Positions 53,638 through 63,752 of a stretch of DNA of 64,000 nucleotides are shown one piece after another. The translations under genes were made by a program, and so were the position numbers. Positions within the stretch are counted from its first letter, which is position 1. Every line of letters begins with the position of its first letter. Origin of the DNA: an uncultured Clostridia bacterium (GTDB taxonomy: Bacteria > Bacillota > Clostridia > TANB77 > CAG-508); assembly GCA_948678575.1 (NCBI GenBank), contig CAPPGO010000006.1:25514-89513 (forward strand), in the 5' to 3' direction. Below the pieces are notes generated by a model. The model was not told where the DNA came from, did no database searches, and saw only the letters and a program-made list of their open reading frames with translations.

Positions 53638-54846
53638 TTACATTTTATTAGAATATAATTTTATAATTTCTACTAATATTTCAGAAGTTTTTATCATATC
53701 TTCCAAACATATATATTCATAAATTCCATGATAATTATGTCCACCAGTACCTAAATTTGGACAAGGTAATCCTTTTAAAGACAATTCTGCTCCATCTGTA
53801 CCACCTCTAATATTACAAATAAAAGGTTCTACATTAAGTACTTGCATAGCTTGTTTGGCTGTTTCTACAATGTGCATATATTTATTAATAACTTCTTTCA
53901 TATTGTAATAGGTATCTAAAATTTTAATCGTTATACAATTATTATATTTATTATTTAACATATTTACAATTTCATAAAACTTTTGTTTTCTTTTTTCAAA
54001 ATTTTCTTTTTCAAAGTCTCTAATTAAAAACTGTAATTTAGTATTAGTAATTCCTCCAACAAAACTGTCTAAATGATAATATCCTTCATAATCTCCTGTG
54101 TTTTCTGGATATTCCTTAGGAATTAAATTTATAATTTCATTTGCTATCAACTGTGAATTTACCATAACATCTTTTGCTGTGCCTAAATGAGCTGAAATAC
54201 CTGTTATTTCAATTTTTATTGTAGCTGCATTAAAATTTTCATATGAAATTTCACCTAAATTAGAGCCATCCACTGTATAAGCAAAATCAGCTTTAAATTT
54301 AGAAAAGTCAAAATGCTTAGTTCCTTCCCCTATTTCTTCATCAGGAGTAAAAGCAATATAAAGATCACCATGTTTAATATTATTATCTTTAATAAACTTT
54401 AACATAGACATTATTTCTACAATACCAGCTTTGTCATCTGCACCAAGTAAAGTATTTCCATCTGTTGTAATTAAAGTTTTTCCAATATGATTTTTTAAAT
54501 CTGGATAAATGTTAACATCTAAAACTTCATTATCATTAAGTTTTACATTTGTTCCATCATAGTTTTCTATAATTTGAGGTTTCATATTTTTGTCAGTAAC
54601 AGCCTCAGAAGTATCCATGTGTGATATAAAACCAATTTTAGGTGCTCCCTCTATTCCTTTTAAGCAAGCATAAACATAGCAATATTCTTCATCTAAATAA
54701 ACTTCATCCATGTCTAACTCTTTAAGATCTTGTACTAATATTTTAGCTAACTCCCATTGAGAATTTGTACTTGGAGTTGTTTTTGTGTTAGAATTTGAAT
54801 TTGTCGGAATTGCAATATATTGTAAAAATTTATCTAAAATTTCCAT
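53638..54846 (-). CDS. pepT: Peptidase T (tripeptide aminopeptidase)
   Basis: Zinc-dependent M20 family exopeptidase releasing N-terminal residues from tripeptides. The 402 residues show IPTNSNSNTKTTPST, GFISHMDTSEAV with the first zinc histidine and aspartate, LLGADDKAGIVEIMSML with the bridging aspartate, FTPDEEIGEGTKHFD with the catalytic glutamate and GGTDGAELSLKGLPCPNLGTGGHNYHG near the end. Complete, single gene; a small hairpin (about 54905-54970) lies upstream of it, behind glf. Confidence 0.95.
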   Translation of the reverse strand: MEILDKFLQYIAIPTNSNSNTKTTPSTNSQWELAKILVQDLKELDMDEVYLDEEYCYVYACLKGIEGAPKIGFISHMDTSEAVTDKNMKPQIIENYDGTNVKLNDNEVLDVNIYPDLKNHIGKTLITTDGNTLLGADDKAGIVEIMSMLKFIKDNNIKHGDLYIAFTPDEEIGEGTKHFDFSKFKADFAYTVDGSNLGEISYENFNAATIKIEITGISAHLGTAKDVMVNSQLIANEIINLIPKEYPENTGDYEGYYHLDSFVGGITNTKLQFLIRDFEKENFEKRKQKFYEIVNMLNNKYNNCITIKILDTYYNMKEVINKYMHIVETAKQAMQVLNVEPFICNIRGGTDGAELSLKGLPCPNLGTGGHNYHGIYEYICLEDMIKTSEILVEIIKLYSNKM

Positions 54847-54975
54847 ATCATTCTCCTTATAAAATTGTTTAAATTTAATCTTATTATTTCCATTTTTTTC
54901 TATAATAAGAACCTAACCCGCCATCACAATCAAAGATTGTTGGTTGGTACACTAGAATCTTGTTGGGTTCATAAT

Positions 54976-55010
54976 AAAAAATTACTTTATAATATTTATA
55001 AAGTAATTTT
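54976..55010 (-). terminator. Terminator after glf
   Basis: AAAATTACTTTAT/ATAAAGTAATTTT stem overlapping the glf stop codon, with a T run on the minus strand. Ends the second polysaccharide cluster. Confidence 0.85.
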
Positions 55011-56145
55011 AAGTGTTTTCTAATTCTTTGTTCACACAAGCTAATGCTTCAACAATTACCTTGTCCATATCAAAATATTTGTATTGTCCTAATCTTCCTC
55101 CAAATATTATGTTTGGATTTTGTGCAGACAAATTTTTATATTTTCTATATAATGCTGCTGTTTTTTCATTATTAATTGTATAGTATGGTTCTTTTTCCTT
55201 AGTCCAAGTGTCTGGATATTCTTTTGTTATTATTGTCTTTTGTTTAGTTTTTCCTCTTGCTAATCTTCCTAAACTTGAACCATATTCGAAATGTTTATGT
55301 TCTATTATTCTTGTATATGGTATTTCGTACTCTGTATAATTAACAACCGCATTTCCTTGATAATTTTCTAAATCTAATTCCTCTGTTTCGAATCTTAGAC
55401 TTCTATATTCTAGCTCTCCAAATTGATAATTATAATATTTATCTATTGGACCAGTAAAAACTATTTTTTCCGCAATGTTTTCCAATTCTTCTTTATGTTC
55501 AAAAAAGTCATAATTAAGTCTTGTTTCAACACCTTCTAACATTTTTTCTATTATAGGAGTATAACCTTTTATTGGTATTCCTTGATATTTGTCATTAAAA
55601 TAATTATTATCATAGGTTAATCGTACTGGTAATCTGTTTATAATAAATGTTGGTAATTCTGTTGCTTTTTTGCCCCATTGTTTTTCAGTATATCCTTTAA
55701 CAAGCTTTTCATATATAGTTTTTCCAACTAAATTAATTGCTTGCTCTTCTAAATTCTTAGGTTTTTCAACACCAAACTTACTTTTTTCTTCTTCTATTTT
55801 AGCTTGTGCTTCTGCTGGTGTTGTTACCTCCCATAATTTATTAAAAGTATTCATATTAAATGGTAAATTGTATAATTCATTTTTATATTTAGCAACAGGT
55901 GAATTTGTATATCTGTTAAATTCAGCAAATTGGCAAATATAATCCCATATATCTTTATTGCTTGTATGAAAAATATGAGCACCATACTTATGTACATTTA
56001 TTCCATCAATGTTTTCAGTGTAAATATTTCCACCAATATGTGAACGTTTATCTATTACTAAACATTTTTTACCTTTTTTAGTTGCTTCATGTGCAAATAC
56101 AGAACCAAACAGACCTGAACCAACTACTAAATAATCGTATTTCAA
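55009..56145 (-). CDS. glf: UDP-galactopyranose mutase
   Basis: Flavoenzyme converting UDP-galactopyranose to UDP-galactofuranose, the donor for galactofuranose in surface glycans. The 378 residues start YDYLVVGSGLFGSVFAHEA (FAD-binding Rossmann motif), followed by KKCLVIDKRSHIGGNIYTE, VHKYGAHIFHTSN, YTEKQWGKKATELP and FGGRLGQYKYFDMDKVI, all characteristic. The galE product at 14.2 kb would supply the substrate. It ends the operon that runs from the DUF4422 gene to here. Confidence 0.96.
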   Translation of the reverse strand: MKYDYLVVGSGLFGSVFAHEATKKGKKCLVIDKRSHIGGNIYTENIDGINVHKYGAHIFHTSNKDIWDYICQFAEFNRYTNSPVAKYKNELYNLPFNMNTFNKLWEVTTPAEAQAKIEEEKSKFGVEKPKNLEEQAINLVGKTIYEKLVKGYTEKQWGKKATELPTFIINRLPVRLTYDNNYFNDKYQGIPIKGYTPIIEKMLEGVETRLNYDFFEHKEELENIAEKIVFTGPIDKYYNYQFGELEYRSLRFETEELDLENYQGNAVVNYTEYEIPYTRIIEHKHFEYGSSLGRLARGKTKQKTIITKEYPDTWTKEKEPYYTINNEKTAALYRKYKNLSAQNPNIIFGGRLGQYKYFDMDKVIVEALACVNKELENT

Positions 56146-56156
56146 AATTGTTCTCC

Positions 56157-57581
56157 TTATTGTTTGTGGACAAAGTTTCCACCTAATTTGTTTTTTATTA
56201 AATCAATTATAAATTTTGCATTGTTTTTGTTTATATAAATAGCATAAATAGTTATAATTACAGCTACTATTACACATAAATATATATTTTTAATATAATA
56301 TGCTACAATAGTTATAACACACATTAGCATCAAAGAAAAGAGTAATTTTTGATTTAATTGCATTTTTACATATTTTTTTGAATCTATTAATCTATAAATA
56401 AACATTATAAAATATGAAACTAATGTTGATATTGAAGCTGCATATAGCCCTATAAAATGTATTAAAGATATATTTATTATAATATTTATAAGCGCAGAAA
56501 TCATAGATGTTTTTGCAATTTCATTTGTTAGTTTTTTAGCAATATAAATTGATCCTAAAAAGCTTGTTAATATATTAAAAAATGTTGCAATTATTAAAAT
56601 TGGTATTTGATAATATGCACCATTAAATTTTGAATTTACCAATATAGAAAATACAAATGGCATAAAAGCAATAACACCTAAGCATAAAGCTCCAAAAAAT
56701 TGTATATATAGTTTAAAAATCTTGCTAAAAAATTGTTCTTTGTCTTCTGCTTCTATATTAAGTGCTGCTGATTCTGTCCAAGTCATGTTAATTACACTAT
56801 TTAGTGTAGAAAAAATACCTGAAAAATGATTTGCAGCAGAATAAATACCATTAGCAGACACACCAATTATAGTTGATATTATTAATCTATCAGATGCACT
56901 AACAATCCACCATGAAAGCATATTTGGAACTAAAAGTATTGAATATTTCAATATATATTTTAATATTGCTTTATCAAAATATTTTACTTTTGTATAATTG
57001 TAAAGTTTTTTTGCAAATAAAATATATATAATGCAAATAATATTTCCACATAAACTAGCAATTAACAGACCATAAGCACCTAAATGAAATACTATAATTA
57101 GAACAACATTTAATATTACTGTTACTAGTCCTGTTAAAAAGCTTCCTACTGCATATCTTACATTATCTCCAATTCCTCTGCTAATTTGTAATAGGATTGT
57201 TGAAAAAGCTATTGCAACTAAGTTAATTGCTAAAAAATATTTATAGTCATTATGTATAAATTGACTTGCAAAACTAAATAAAATTAAATAAATTACTGAC
57301 TGTATTATAGTAAAGAAAATTGTTGAACTAATTATTTTCTTCTTCTCTTCTTCTTTATCCCTGACATCTAATAAATATCTAAAAACTCCTTGATCTATTT
57401 GTAAAATAACTATTGGTATAAACAAACTAATAAGAGTATTTAATAAATCTACTATACCATATTCTTCTGTACTTAATGCATAAGTATATAAAGGTAATAA
57501 GAAAAAGGTAATTAATTGAGTACATAATTTTCCTATTGATACTATTGCAGTATTTTTAAACAACTGTTTTTCTTTATTCAT
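56157..57581 (-). CDS. Polysaccharide flippase (Wzx-like)
   Basis: A 474-residue membrane protein with about 14 hydrophobic segments, beginning FKNTAIVSIGKLCTQLITFF and LPLYTYALSTEEYGIVDLLN, the pattern of O-antigen or capsule flippases. It would move lipid-linked repeat units across the membrane for polymerisation by the EpsG-like protein encoded 1 kb upstream in the operon. It starts 1 base after the pyruvyl transferase gene and 11 bp before glf. Substrate unknown. Confidence 0.9.
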   Translation of the reverse strand: MNKEKQLFKNTAIVSIGKLCTQLITFFLLPLYTYALSTEEYGIVDLLNTLISLFIPIVILQIDQGVFRYLLDVRDKEEEKKKIISSTIFFTIIQSVIYLILFSFASQFIHNDYKYFLAINLVAIAFSTILLQISRGIGDNVRYAVGSFLTGLVTVILNVVLIIVFHLGAYGLLIASLCGNIICIIYILFAKKLYNYTKVKYFDKAILKYILKYSILLVPNMLSWWIVSASDRLIISTIIGVSANGIYSAANHFSGIFSTLNSVINMTWTESAALNIEAEDKEQFFSKIFKLYIQFFGALCLGVIAFMPFVFSILVNSKFNGAYYQIPILIIATFFNILTSFLGSIYIAKKLTNEIAKTSMISALINIIINISLIHFIGLYAASISTLVSYFIMFIYRLIDSKKYVKMQLNQKLLFSLMLMCVITIVAYYIKNIYLCVIVAVIITIYAIYINKNNAKFIIDLIKNKLGGNFVHKQ

Positions 57582-57582
57582 A

Positions 57583-58611
57583 TTAATTCCTCAATATTTT
57601 GTCTAATTTCTTAAAATGTTCTTCTGCGTGCTCTATTTCGTATTGTATATCTTGTTTATATTCTAAATCTTTATCTGAAATTTCTTCATGTAAATCCGCT
57701 TCATTTAATGTTCTAATATCTATAATTTTTCCTTTAAAGTTCATATTATCTAAAACGTTCTTTGTTTTATTGCTATATAACATAGGAATTATAGTTTTTC
57801 CTAATAACATTCCTAAAATATTGGCATGAAATCTTCCACCAACAATGATTTGTGAATTTGCTAATTCTTCTAATGCTTCTTTCCTGTTACCTCTATAATT
57901 ATATACAGAAATTTTTTGTTTTAATTCTTCATCGCATTTATTTAAAATAGAAGCAATTGCATCTTCATCTCCTTCTCTTTTTGAAAAAGACATATAGCAA
58001 ATATCATAACCCTTATTAATAAAAAATTTTGTCATTTGAATAATTTTTTTCTCATAATTTCCAGTATGTTTTTCTTCAATTTTTCTACTACATGAAATAA
58101 TAGAAAAAACTACTCTTTTATTATTAGTAATTTTTATATTTGATGTATCCATTGAAAAAACAATATCAGGAACCCATCTTGTATTTGGTAAATCTTTAAA
58201 AAGATTATAAGAATATTCTTCCCTAAAACAAATATCTTCCGCATCTTTAAAATAGCTATGTATGTTATCAAAATATGTTTGAGATTTGTATGGTCCAAAA
58301 TTAATTCCCATTATATAATAAGGCTTTTTTCCTAATGAAAAATTTCTAGTTGCATCTCCTTTTTGTTCCATAAACATACTTCCACCAATAGTAACTGATA
58401 AATCGCATCTATTAGCAAATAAACTTTTTAAAGATAATTTTCTAATAACTTTAATAAAAAATTCATTAGAAAAAACTTTTAAATTTTTAGTTGGTAAATA
58501 ATCACTTGATAAAGTATAAAAATTGTGATTTGGATATCTATCAAGTAATAAATCTACAAATATATCATCACCTAAATTTCCTTCTAAAAAGGCATTTATA
58601 AATATTTTCAT
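57583..58611 (-). CDS. Polysaccharide pyruvyl transferase family protein
   Basis: A 342-residue protein with the family start IFINAFLEGNLGDDIFVDLL, the central GGSMFMEQ and a late SQIIVGGRFHANILGMLLGK, where the arginine-histidine pair binds phosphoenolpyruvate in related enzymes. It would add pyruvate ketals to a surface sugar, adding negative charge. I take the ATG at 58611, spaced six bases after GGAG; the TTG at 58623 is an alternative start. Part of the same operon as glf. Confidence 0.88.
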   Translation of the reverse strand: MKIFINAFLEGNLGDDIFVDLLLDRYPNHNFYTLSSDYLPTKNLKVFSNEFFIKVIRKLSLKSLFANRCDLSVTIGGSMFMEQKGDATRNFSLGKKPYYIMGINFGPYKSQTYFDNIHSYFKDAEDICFREEYSYNLFKDLPNTRWVPDIVFSMDTSNIKITNNKRVVFSIISCSRKIEEKHTGNYEKKIIQMTKFFINKGYDICYMSFSKREGDEDAIASILNKCDEELKQKISVYNYRGNRKEALEELANSQIIVGGRFHANILGMLLGKTIIPMLYSNKTKNVLDNMNFKGKIIDIRTLNEADLHEEISDKDLEYKQDIQYEIEHAEEHFKKLDKILRN

Positions 58612-58629
58612 TTTTTGCTCCAATATAAT

Positions 58630-59781
58630 TTACTTTATTACTAAATCTTTGTTCAAAATAGTTCTATATGGTACGACTTCATTAGTATTAACTAAAATGT
58701 TAGTCCTTGTAAAAGCAAACAAAAAACATAATACTACTAATACTGTAATTGTTGGTTGTATGAATTTTGCATGTTTAGTAATATCTATTTTGCTAAAACT
58801 TATTTTCTTTATATCTTTCACAACTTCATCAGTTGATATTTTACTAATATAGTATGGTACTGATATAATTTGGAAAACAGAAAAATACAATGCTACTCTA
58901 ATAAATAACATGTGGCAACTACCAGCAACCATAGTAAGTAAAGCACAAGCTTGTATATTTAAAAGTAATTTATCTTCTTCTTGTATATTATCTATCTTTT
59001 TATTTTTTCTATAAATATAATACATTAATAAATAGAAACATAGGTTTTCTGCTATAAACAAAACTGATATTTCACCTTGTGCAAACTGATTTGTTAAGTA
59101 TTGAGCAAATCTTGTGTTTTCTATAAACATTGGTAATATCGTAAATAAATTTTCATTAAGTGCTAATACTGATATTGCACATGGTAAAACCCATATTGGA
59201 CTTGCTAACATCTTTTTAGGAAATAGTAATAATACAAGCATTACAATTGCTGTTGAGTGCATTGAAGCTGCTACTATTACACATAAGGCATATAATATCC
59301 AAAATCTCTTTTTACCTGTTAAAAATCTATATCCAAAAATTATAAAACTCATAGCTAAATATTGTCTCATAATATTTAAAGAATCAAAGAAAAATCCTGC
59401 TAAAAGAAAAATAATTACACTTAATATTGGATTTTTCGATTTATTAAAAATTGTAAACATGATTAATCCTATAATAATTGCAGAACTAACTACAAATATA
59501 ATATAGTATTCATGTGTTATTAAAGAACATATGTTAATTAGCTGAAAATAACCTGTTTCTAGCTTTAAATCTTCTGCTGAACGACCTTTTAGCATTTCAT
59601 TAAAAGTATATACATATCTTTTTCCATAGTCTGTACCTAAATTGTGTCTAAATGCAGACACAAGAAAAAATGGCAAACTTGCTAATATATAACATATAAC
59701 TTTTTGCCATTTTCTTGATAGTTTATTTCCTATAAATATAAATAAAATTGAAATTAATAACATTGTAATGTAAACAATCAT
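58630..59781 (-). CDS. EpsG-like polysaccharide polymerase
   Basis: A 383-residue membrane protein with about 10 to 12 hydrophobic segments. LVSAFRHNLGTDYGKRYVYT near residue 40 and FDSLNIMRQYLAMSFIIFGYRFL near 130 are the hallmarks of EpsG-family proteins, functional counterparts of the Wzy polymerase that joins repeat units outside the membrane. It sits between the GT2 and pyruvyl transferase genes, completing a flippase-polymerase system. Confidence 0.88.
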   Translation of the reverse strand: MIVYITMLLISILFIFIGNKLSRKWQKVICYILASLPFFLVSAFRHNLGTDYGKRYVYTFNEMLKGRSAEDLKLETGYFQLINICSLITHEYYIIFVVSSAIIIGLIMFTIFNKSKNPILSVIIFLLAGFFFDSLNIMRQYLAMSFIIFGYRFLTGKKRFWILYALCVIVAASMHSTAIVMLVLLLFPKKMLASPIWVLPCAISVLALNENLFTILPMFIENTRFAQYLTNQFAQGEISVLFIAENLCFYLLMYYIYRKNKKIDNIQEEDKLLLNIQACALLTMVAGSCHMLFIRVALYFSVFQIISVPYYISKISTDEVVKDIKKISFSKIDITKHAKFIQPTITVLVVLCFLFAFTRTNILVNTNEVVPYRTILNKDLVIK

Positions 59782-59806
59782 TTTACTTATAACTCCCTTC
59801 TTAGAG

Positions 59807-60781
59807 TTATCCTCTATTTGTTATTTTTTTATAAATTTTCCAAGCAAATTTATAAAATGAAAAGCCAAATGTTAATAAATTAAGAGCTAATCTATCTCTG
59901 CGTTTTAGTCTTTTATCAGATAAAATTTCTTTTTTATGTTTATATATGTATTGTAGTAATTCTTTTTGCTCTTCTTTATGTTTTTCTTTACTATTTGCAA
60001 GTTGTGATAATGTACTTAAATAAGCATACATTATTCTTCTATTTACTGCCTTTTCTAAATCTGAATATTTTGCAAGCACATATTCTCCCATATCTTTTGT
60101 GGAAGTAATAAGATCCATTTTATTATGCGAAAAAACAGTTTTAGTTATTGAATTATTTCTAATTAAATAGAAATATTTACTCTCTGAACCAACAGCTACA
60201 CCAGTACATAAACTCAAAATTTTACAAGTTGTTGCTGAATCTTCAAACAATTTTCCTTTTGGATATTTTATATTTTTAAATAAGTTTGTTTCATAAAGTT
60301 TTGCCCACGCAGAAGTATCTAATCCTTCATCATACAAAATTCTTTCAATTGCTGTTTTAGCATCTAAAATGATATTTTCACCAGTTGCTTTTTCTAATAT
60401 CAATCCAGTATCATATATTACAGTATGTGCACATATAGACACTTCAACATTATTGTTAGAAATTAGGGCATACAAAAATTCTACATAATCTTCTGTAACA
60501 TAATCATCAGAATCAATAAAAGAAATATATTTTCCTTTTGCTATTTCAATTCCAGCATTTCTTGCATCAGATAATCCGCCATTTTCTTTATGAATAACTA
60601 CTATTCTGTTATCATTTTTTGCATATTCATCACACATTTTGCCACAATTATCAGGTGAACCATCATCAACTAATATTATTTCTAAGTTTTTATAAGTTTG
60701 ATTTATGATACTATTAACACATTTATCTAAATATTGTTCAACCTTATAAACTGGAACAACTATTGTTATTAAATCTTTCAT
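59807..60781 (-). CDS. GT2 family glycosyltransferase
   Basis: A 324-residue family 2 glycosyltransferase with ITIVVPVYKVEQYLDKCVNS, IILVDDGSPDNCGKMCDEYA, NGGLSDARNAGIEIAKGKYI and the DxD FIDSDDYVTEDYV in the first 105 residues. The C-terminus has a basic amphipathic end (FYKFAWKIYKKITN) suited to membrane association. It belongs to the second polysaccharide operon. Sugar specificity unknown. Confidence 0.93.
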   Translation of the reverse strand: MKDLITIVVPVYKVEQYLDKCVNSIINQTYKNLEIILVDDGSPDNCGKMCDEYAKNDNRIVVIHKENGGLSDARNAGIEIAKGKYISFIDSDDYVTEDYVEFLYALISNNNVEVSICAHTVIYDTGLILEKATGENIILDAKTAIERILYDEGLDTSAWAKLYETNLFKNIKYPKGKLFEDSATTCKILSLCTGVAVGSESKYFYLIRNNSITKTVFSHNKMDLITSTKDMGEYVLAKYSDLEKAVNRRIMYAYLSTLSQLANSKEKHKEEQKELLQYIYKHKKEILSDKRLKRRDRLALNLLTFGFSFYKFAWKIYKKITNRG

Positions 60782-60788
60782 ATATTAC

Positions 60789-61577
60789 TTAAAAACTCTT
60801 TCCATATTTTTTACCAATAAATTTAGCTTTTAAAAAGAATGTAATTTTTTTAGGCCAATTGACTTTCTCTATATACATAAAATTTACTTCTTTATATGTT
60901 AAATTGTTTGTTTTAAGCCATACATCTAGTAATAATTCTGAAACCCTTCCAAAAAACCTAGAATGAAATTCATCATATTGATTTATATCAATTCTTTTTT
61001 CAAGTTCAAATAAAATATCAAATAACCAAGTACAATACTGGTTCAAAAATTCTTTTTTCATTATAAACATATTAAATATATGTGCAGAAGTCCTTTTTTG
61101 TAATTTATCAAACTCTTTTAAATAATTAGGATATTTTTCTTCGATTATTTTTCTAGTTTCATCTAGTGGCTCTATATACATTGTATGTTTATAGTGAGAA
61201 TATAGGTTTTCTATAAAATAATACCTTTTTTTAGGTAAAATTATATCAGTTTCATCAAATAATTTATCTAGTTGTTCGCCATTTATCGCATAATTAACCT
61301 TAGACTCTGGATTTCCAAACATTTTTCTATTCATTGAAAAAAGTCTTCTATAATGTGCTAAACCTATATAATCTGAATCTAAATTCTTCCAAGCCCAATA
61401 TAAAGCTGTAAGTTCAGAATAAAAAGGATTTTTAAAAGAAATATTGTCACCTGTATTATCAGGTTGATATCTTAAATCTTCTCTACCCTCACGACCAGCT
61501 TGCACTGGAAGATAGATACTATCTTCTGGCATTATATATTTTTTATGAGTTGCGACTATAATCTTTACGTCTTTCAA
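60789..61577 (-). CDS. DUF4422 family glycosyltransferase
   Basis: A 262-residue protein of the DUF4422 group found in capsule and exopolysaccharide clusters. KIIVATHKKYIMPEDSIYLP, then NISFKNPFYSELTALYWAWK and SDYIGLAHYRRLFS, define the family, thought to act as glycosyltransferases. I choose the TTG at 61577, 7 bases after GAGGAG, giving the usual start LKDVKIIVATHKKY; the longer frame from 61646 adds 23 residues without a better ribosome-binding site. It is the first gene of the operon toward glf, just 7 bp before the GT2 gene. Confidence 0.85.
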   Translation of the reverse strand: MKDVKIIVATHKKYIMPEDSIYLPVQAGREGREDLRYQPDNTGDNISFKNPFYSELTALYWAWKNLDSDYIGLAHYRRLFSMNRKMFGNPESKVNYAINGEQLDKLFDETDIILPKKRYYFIENLYSHYKHTMYIEPLDETRKIIEEKYPNYLKEFDKLQKRTSAHIFNMFIMKKEFLNQYCTWLFDILFELEKRIDINQYDEFHSRFFGRVSELLLDVWLKTNNLTYKEVNFMYIEKVNWPKKITFFLKAKFIGKKYGKSF

Positions 61578-61671
61578 TTCTATTGCTCCTCTATTTTTTC
61601 TAATAATATGCTTAAACATTATATAATTTTTTACTTTTTTAGTCAACTATTTACAGCATTTTTTTATATTA

Positions 61672-61704
61672 AAGAAACACCTCATTTTTGAGGTGTTTCT
61701 TAAT
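61672..61704 (-). terminator. Terminator after the SLH-domain protein gene
   Basis: AAGAAACACCTC/GAGGTGTTTCTT perfect 12-bp stem with a 6-base T-rich loop, between the SLH gene and the polysaccharide operon on the minus strand. Confidence 0.9.
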
Positions 61705-61718
61705 ATTATTATTTACAA

Positions 61719-63749
61719 TTATTTATTTTTTACTCTATCACAGTAATTTTTTATTGCACAAGCAAATTCTGCTCTTGTTATATTTTGTTTCGGTAATAAT
61801 TTTTTATCTTGATTACCACTAATTAATCCAGCTGTTACAGCCCATCTCATAGCTCCATAAGCATAACTTGATGTATCCCAACAATCTACGAAATCATCAA
61901 TACGACGAGCTTTGCTTGTATCAAATCCTTGATAATTTGCATAATTACTGAATATAACAGCAAAATCTTCTCTTGTTAAAGGAGTATCAATTCCATAAGT
62001 ATTTGATATTATTCCATTTTTACTAGCCCAATATAATGCTTTTTCATCATATTCTTTATCATTTTGAATACTGCTTTCATTTTCAAGTCTATATAATATC
62101 GTTATCATGTTGCCTCTTGTAATTGTGTCATTTGGTGCAAATGTTTTCTCATCATAGCCTTTCATTATATTATTTTTATATACATATTGAATTGCCTCTG
62201 CATACCATTCTTTTGGTTTTATATCTTGGAAAGCATGAGTAAATTGATTTCTTATATTTAAAATATGAATTTTAAGTGCATTAGTGTTTTCAGAAGTAGT
62301 TACCCAATACACTTTACCATCATTATATATATAATTTTCCTCGACAGATAAAGTTCCTGCGTATGGAATTAGTGTCTTTTGTGTTATTATATTAGCATCT
62401 TTATCAATTACCATATAATAAGCTGTTAAAGATTTTTCGTCGTAAGTATATCCTTTATCATTATGTGGCTCTATTTTAGTTTCTTGCCATATAATTGCAA
62501 CTTGGTCATCTTCTAATTTTACAGCTCTAACATGTACAGCACTTGATTGACTTTGTAAGTCTATTAGCCACTTAACTCCATAATCTGTTTCACTACCTTC
62601 TAAAAATAATTTTCCTTTTCCTTCTTTTGCTGGTCTTTCACCAGTTGTTTGTCTTACAGATGCTTCAAGCATCTGTAATTCTTCTGTGGTTTTATTTTCA
62701 AAATGAATCTTATCATATTTTTGCACAAATATATTCCAAGATTCATTCATAACATTTCCATAACTTTTATGCAAAGTCGGCTCTGCTCCACCTATATATA
62801 AATATCCATCTGACACTTCTATAATATTTCCTAATGCATGATATGTAGAATTATGGCCTAAATTGTTATCCATTCCCTCTCCATAGTGAAACATTATTTT
62901 AGTGTTTTTTGAATTCTTATTTATTTGTGTAATATTTAGTCCCCTATTTTCAGCTGTATCGCCCGTTTCTGCAAGTAAAAAGTTACCATTCGAAGTTGCT
63001 ATGGCTCTTTGTCCAAGCGAATGTGTTATTCCATGGTTAGTAGCATTTTTTATCAATGACATTGTGTTTATATTAAAAAATAATGTAGAACTATCTTCAT
63101 TTCCATCAACTCTGCCTTTTCCTAAAAACACTAATAAAATATCTCCATTTATTGCTACACTACAATTTGAACCATAAAAAGGAAGTTTCATTGCGCTATC
63201 TTTATTATTTACATCAGAAATTATATATTTTGATTTAACTTCTTCTTTTGCAAGTTCTTTTAAATTTTTATTATACTTTACTACCGCAAGTGCATTATCA
63301 TTTACATCTTCTGTTGCTCTTGCATATACAACATATAGGCTTCTATTATGATATGCATAAGCACCTACTGTATAAGTTACTTGTTTAAGTTGTTCTGCAA
63401 TATTTGATTTATCATATATTATTGGAGTGCTTAAAGTTTCTGACACTTCCATATCAACATTGAATTTTGACCAATATATATTTTGTTCTGTTGCATAAAT
63501 TAAATTGTATCTATCATCCTCATCAAAGAATTCATATACAGAAGAGGGTTTTGAATAAACAACTGCATTTTTTACTATTCCTAATTCATTTGTATTAGAA
63601 ACAATACTTTCATTCTCTCCTAAATTTGTATTTATTACTTTTTCTTTATAATTTGCTTTTACCTCTACTGCATAGCTGGAATTATTAAATGTTAAAAATA
63701 GTGTAAAAGAAAATATTAGCATTATTACTATTTTCTTTAATTGTTTCAT
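61719..63749 (-). CDS. Secreted surface protein with C-terminal SLH domains
   Basis: A 676-residue exported protein. Residues 1-28 are a signal peptide (KIVIMLIFSFTLFLTFNNSSYA). Residues ~40-470 contain a repeating series of short beta-strand blocks with polar loops (for example DGYLYIGGAEPTLHKSYGN and NGNFLLAETGDTAENRG), which could form a beta-propeller. The last ~175 residues hold three S-layer homology modules (AFQDIKPKEWYAEAIQYVYK, ALYWASKNGIIS, GAMRWAVTAGLISG), which bind pyruvylated secondary cell-wall polysaccharide. A pyruvyl transferase encoded nearby may make that ligand. Function of the propeller part unknown. Confidence 0.85.
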   Translation of the reverse strand: MKQLKKIVIMLIFSFTLFLTFNNSSYAVEVKANYKEKVINTNLGENESIVSNTNELGIVKNAVVYSKPSSVYEFFDEDDRYNLIYATEQNIYWSKFNVDMEVSETLSTPIIYDKSNIAEQLKQVTYTVGAYAYHNRSLYVVYARATEDVNDNALAVVKYNKNLKELAKEEVKSKYIISDVNNKDSAMKLPFYGSNCSVAINGDILLVFLGKGRVDGNEDSSTLFFNINTMSLIKNATNHGITHSLGQRAIATSNGNFLLAETGDTAENRGLNITQINKNSKNTKIMFHYGEGMDNNLGHNSTYHALGNIIEVSDGYLYIGGAEPTLHKSYGNVMNESWNIFVQKYDKIHFENKTTEELQMLEASVRQTTGERPAKEGKGKLFLEGSETDYGVKWLIDLQSQSSAVHVRAVKLEDDQVAIIWQETKIEPHNDKGYTYDEKSLTAYYMVIDKDANIITQKTLIPYAGTLSVEENYIYNDGKVYWVTTSENTNALKIHILNIRNQFTHAFQDIKPKEWYAEAIQYVYKNNIMKGYDEKTFAPNDTITRGNMITILYRLENESSIQNDKEYDEKALYWASKNGIISNTYGIDTPLTREDFAVIFSNYANYQGFDTSKARRIDDFVDCWDTSSYAYGAMRWAVTAGLISGNQDKKLLPKQNITRAEFACAIKNYCDRVKNK

Positions 63750-63752
63750 AAA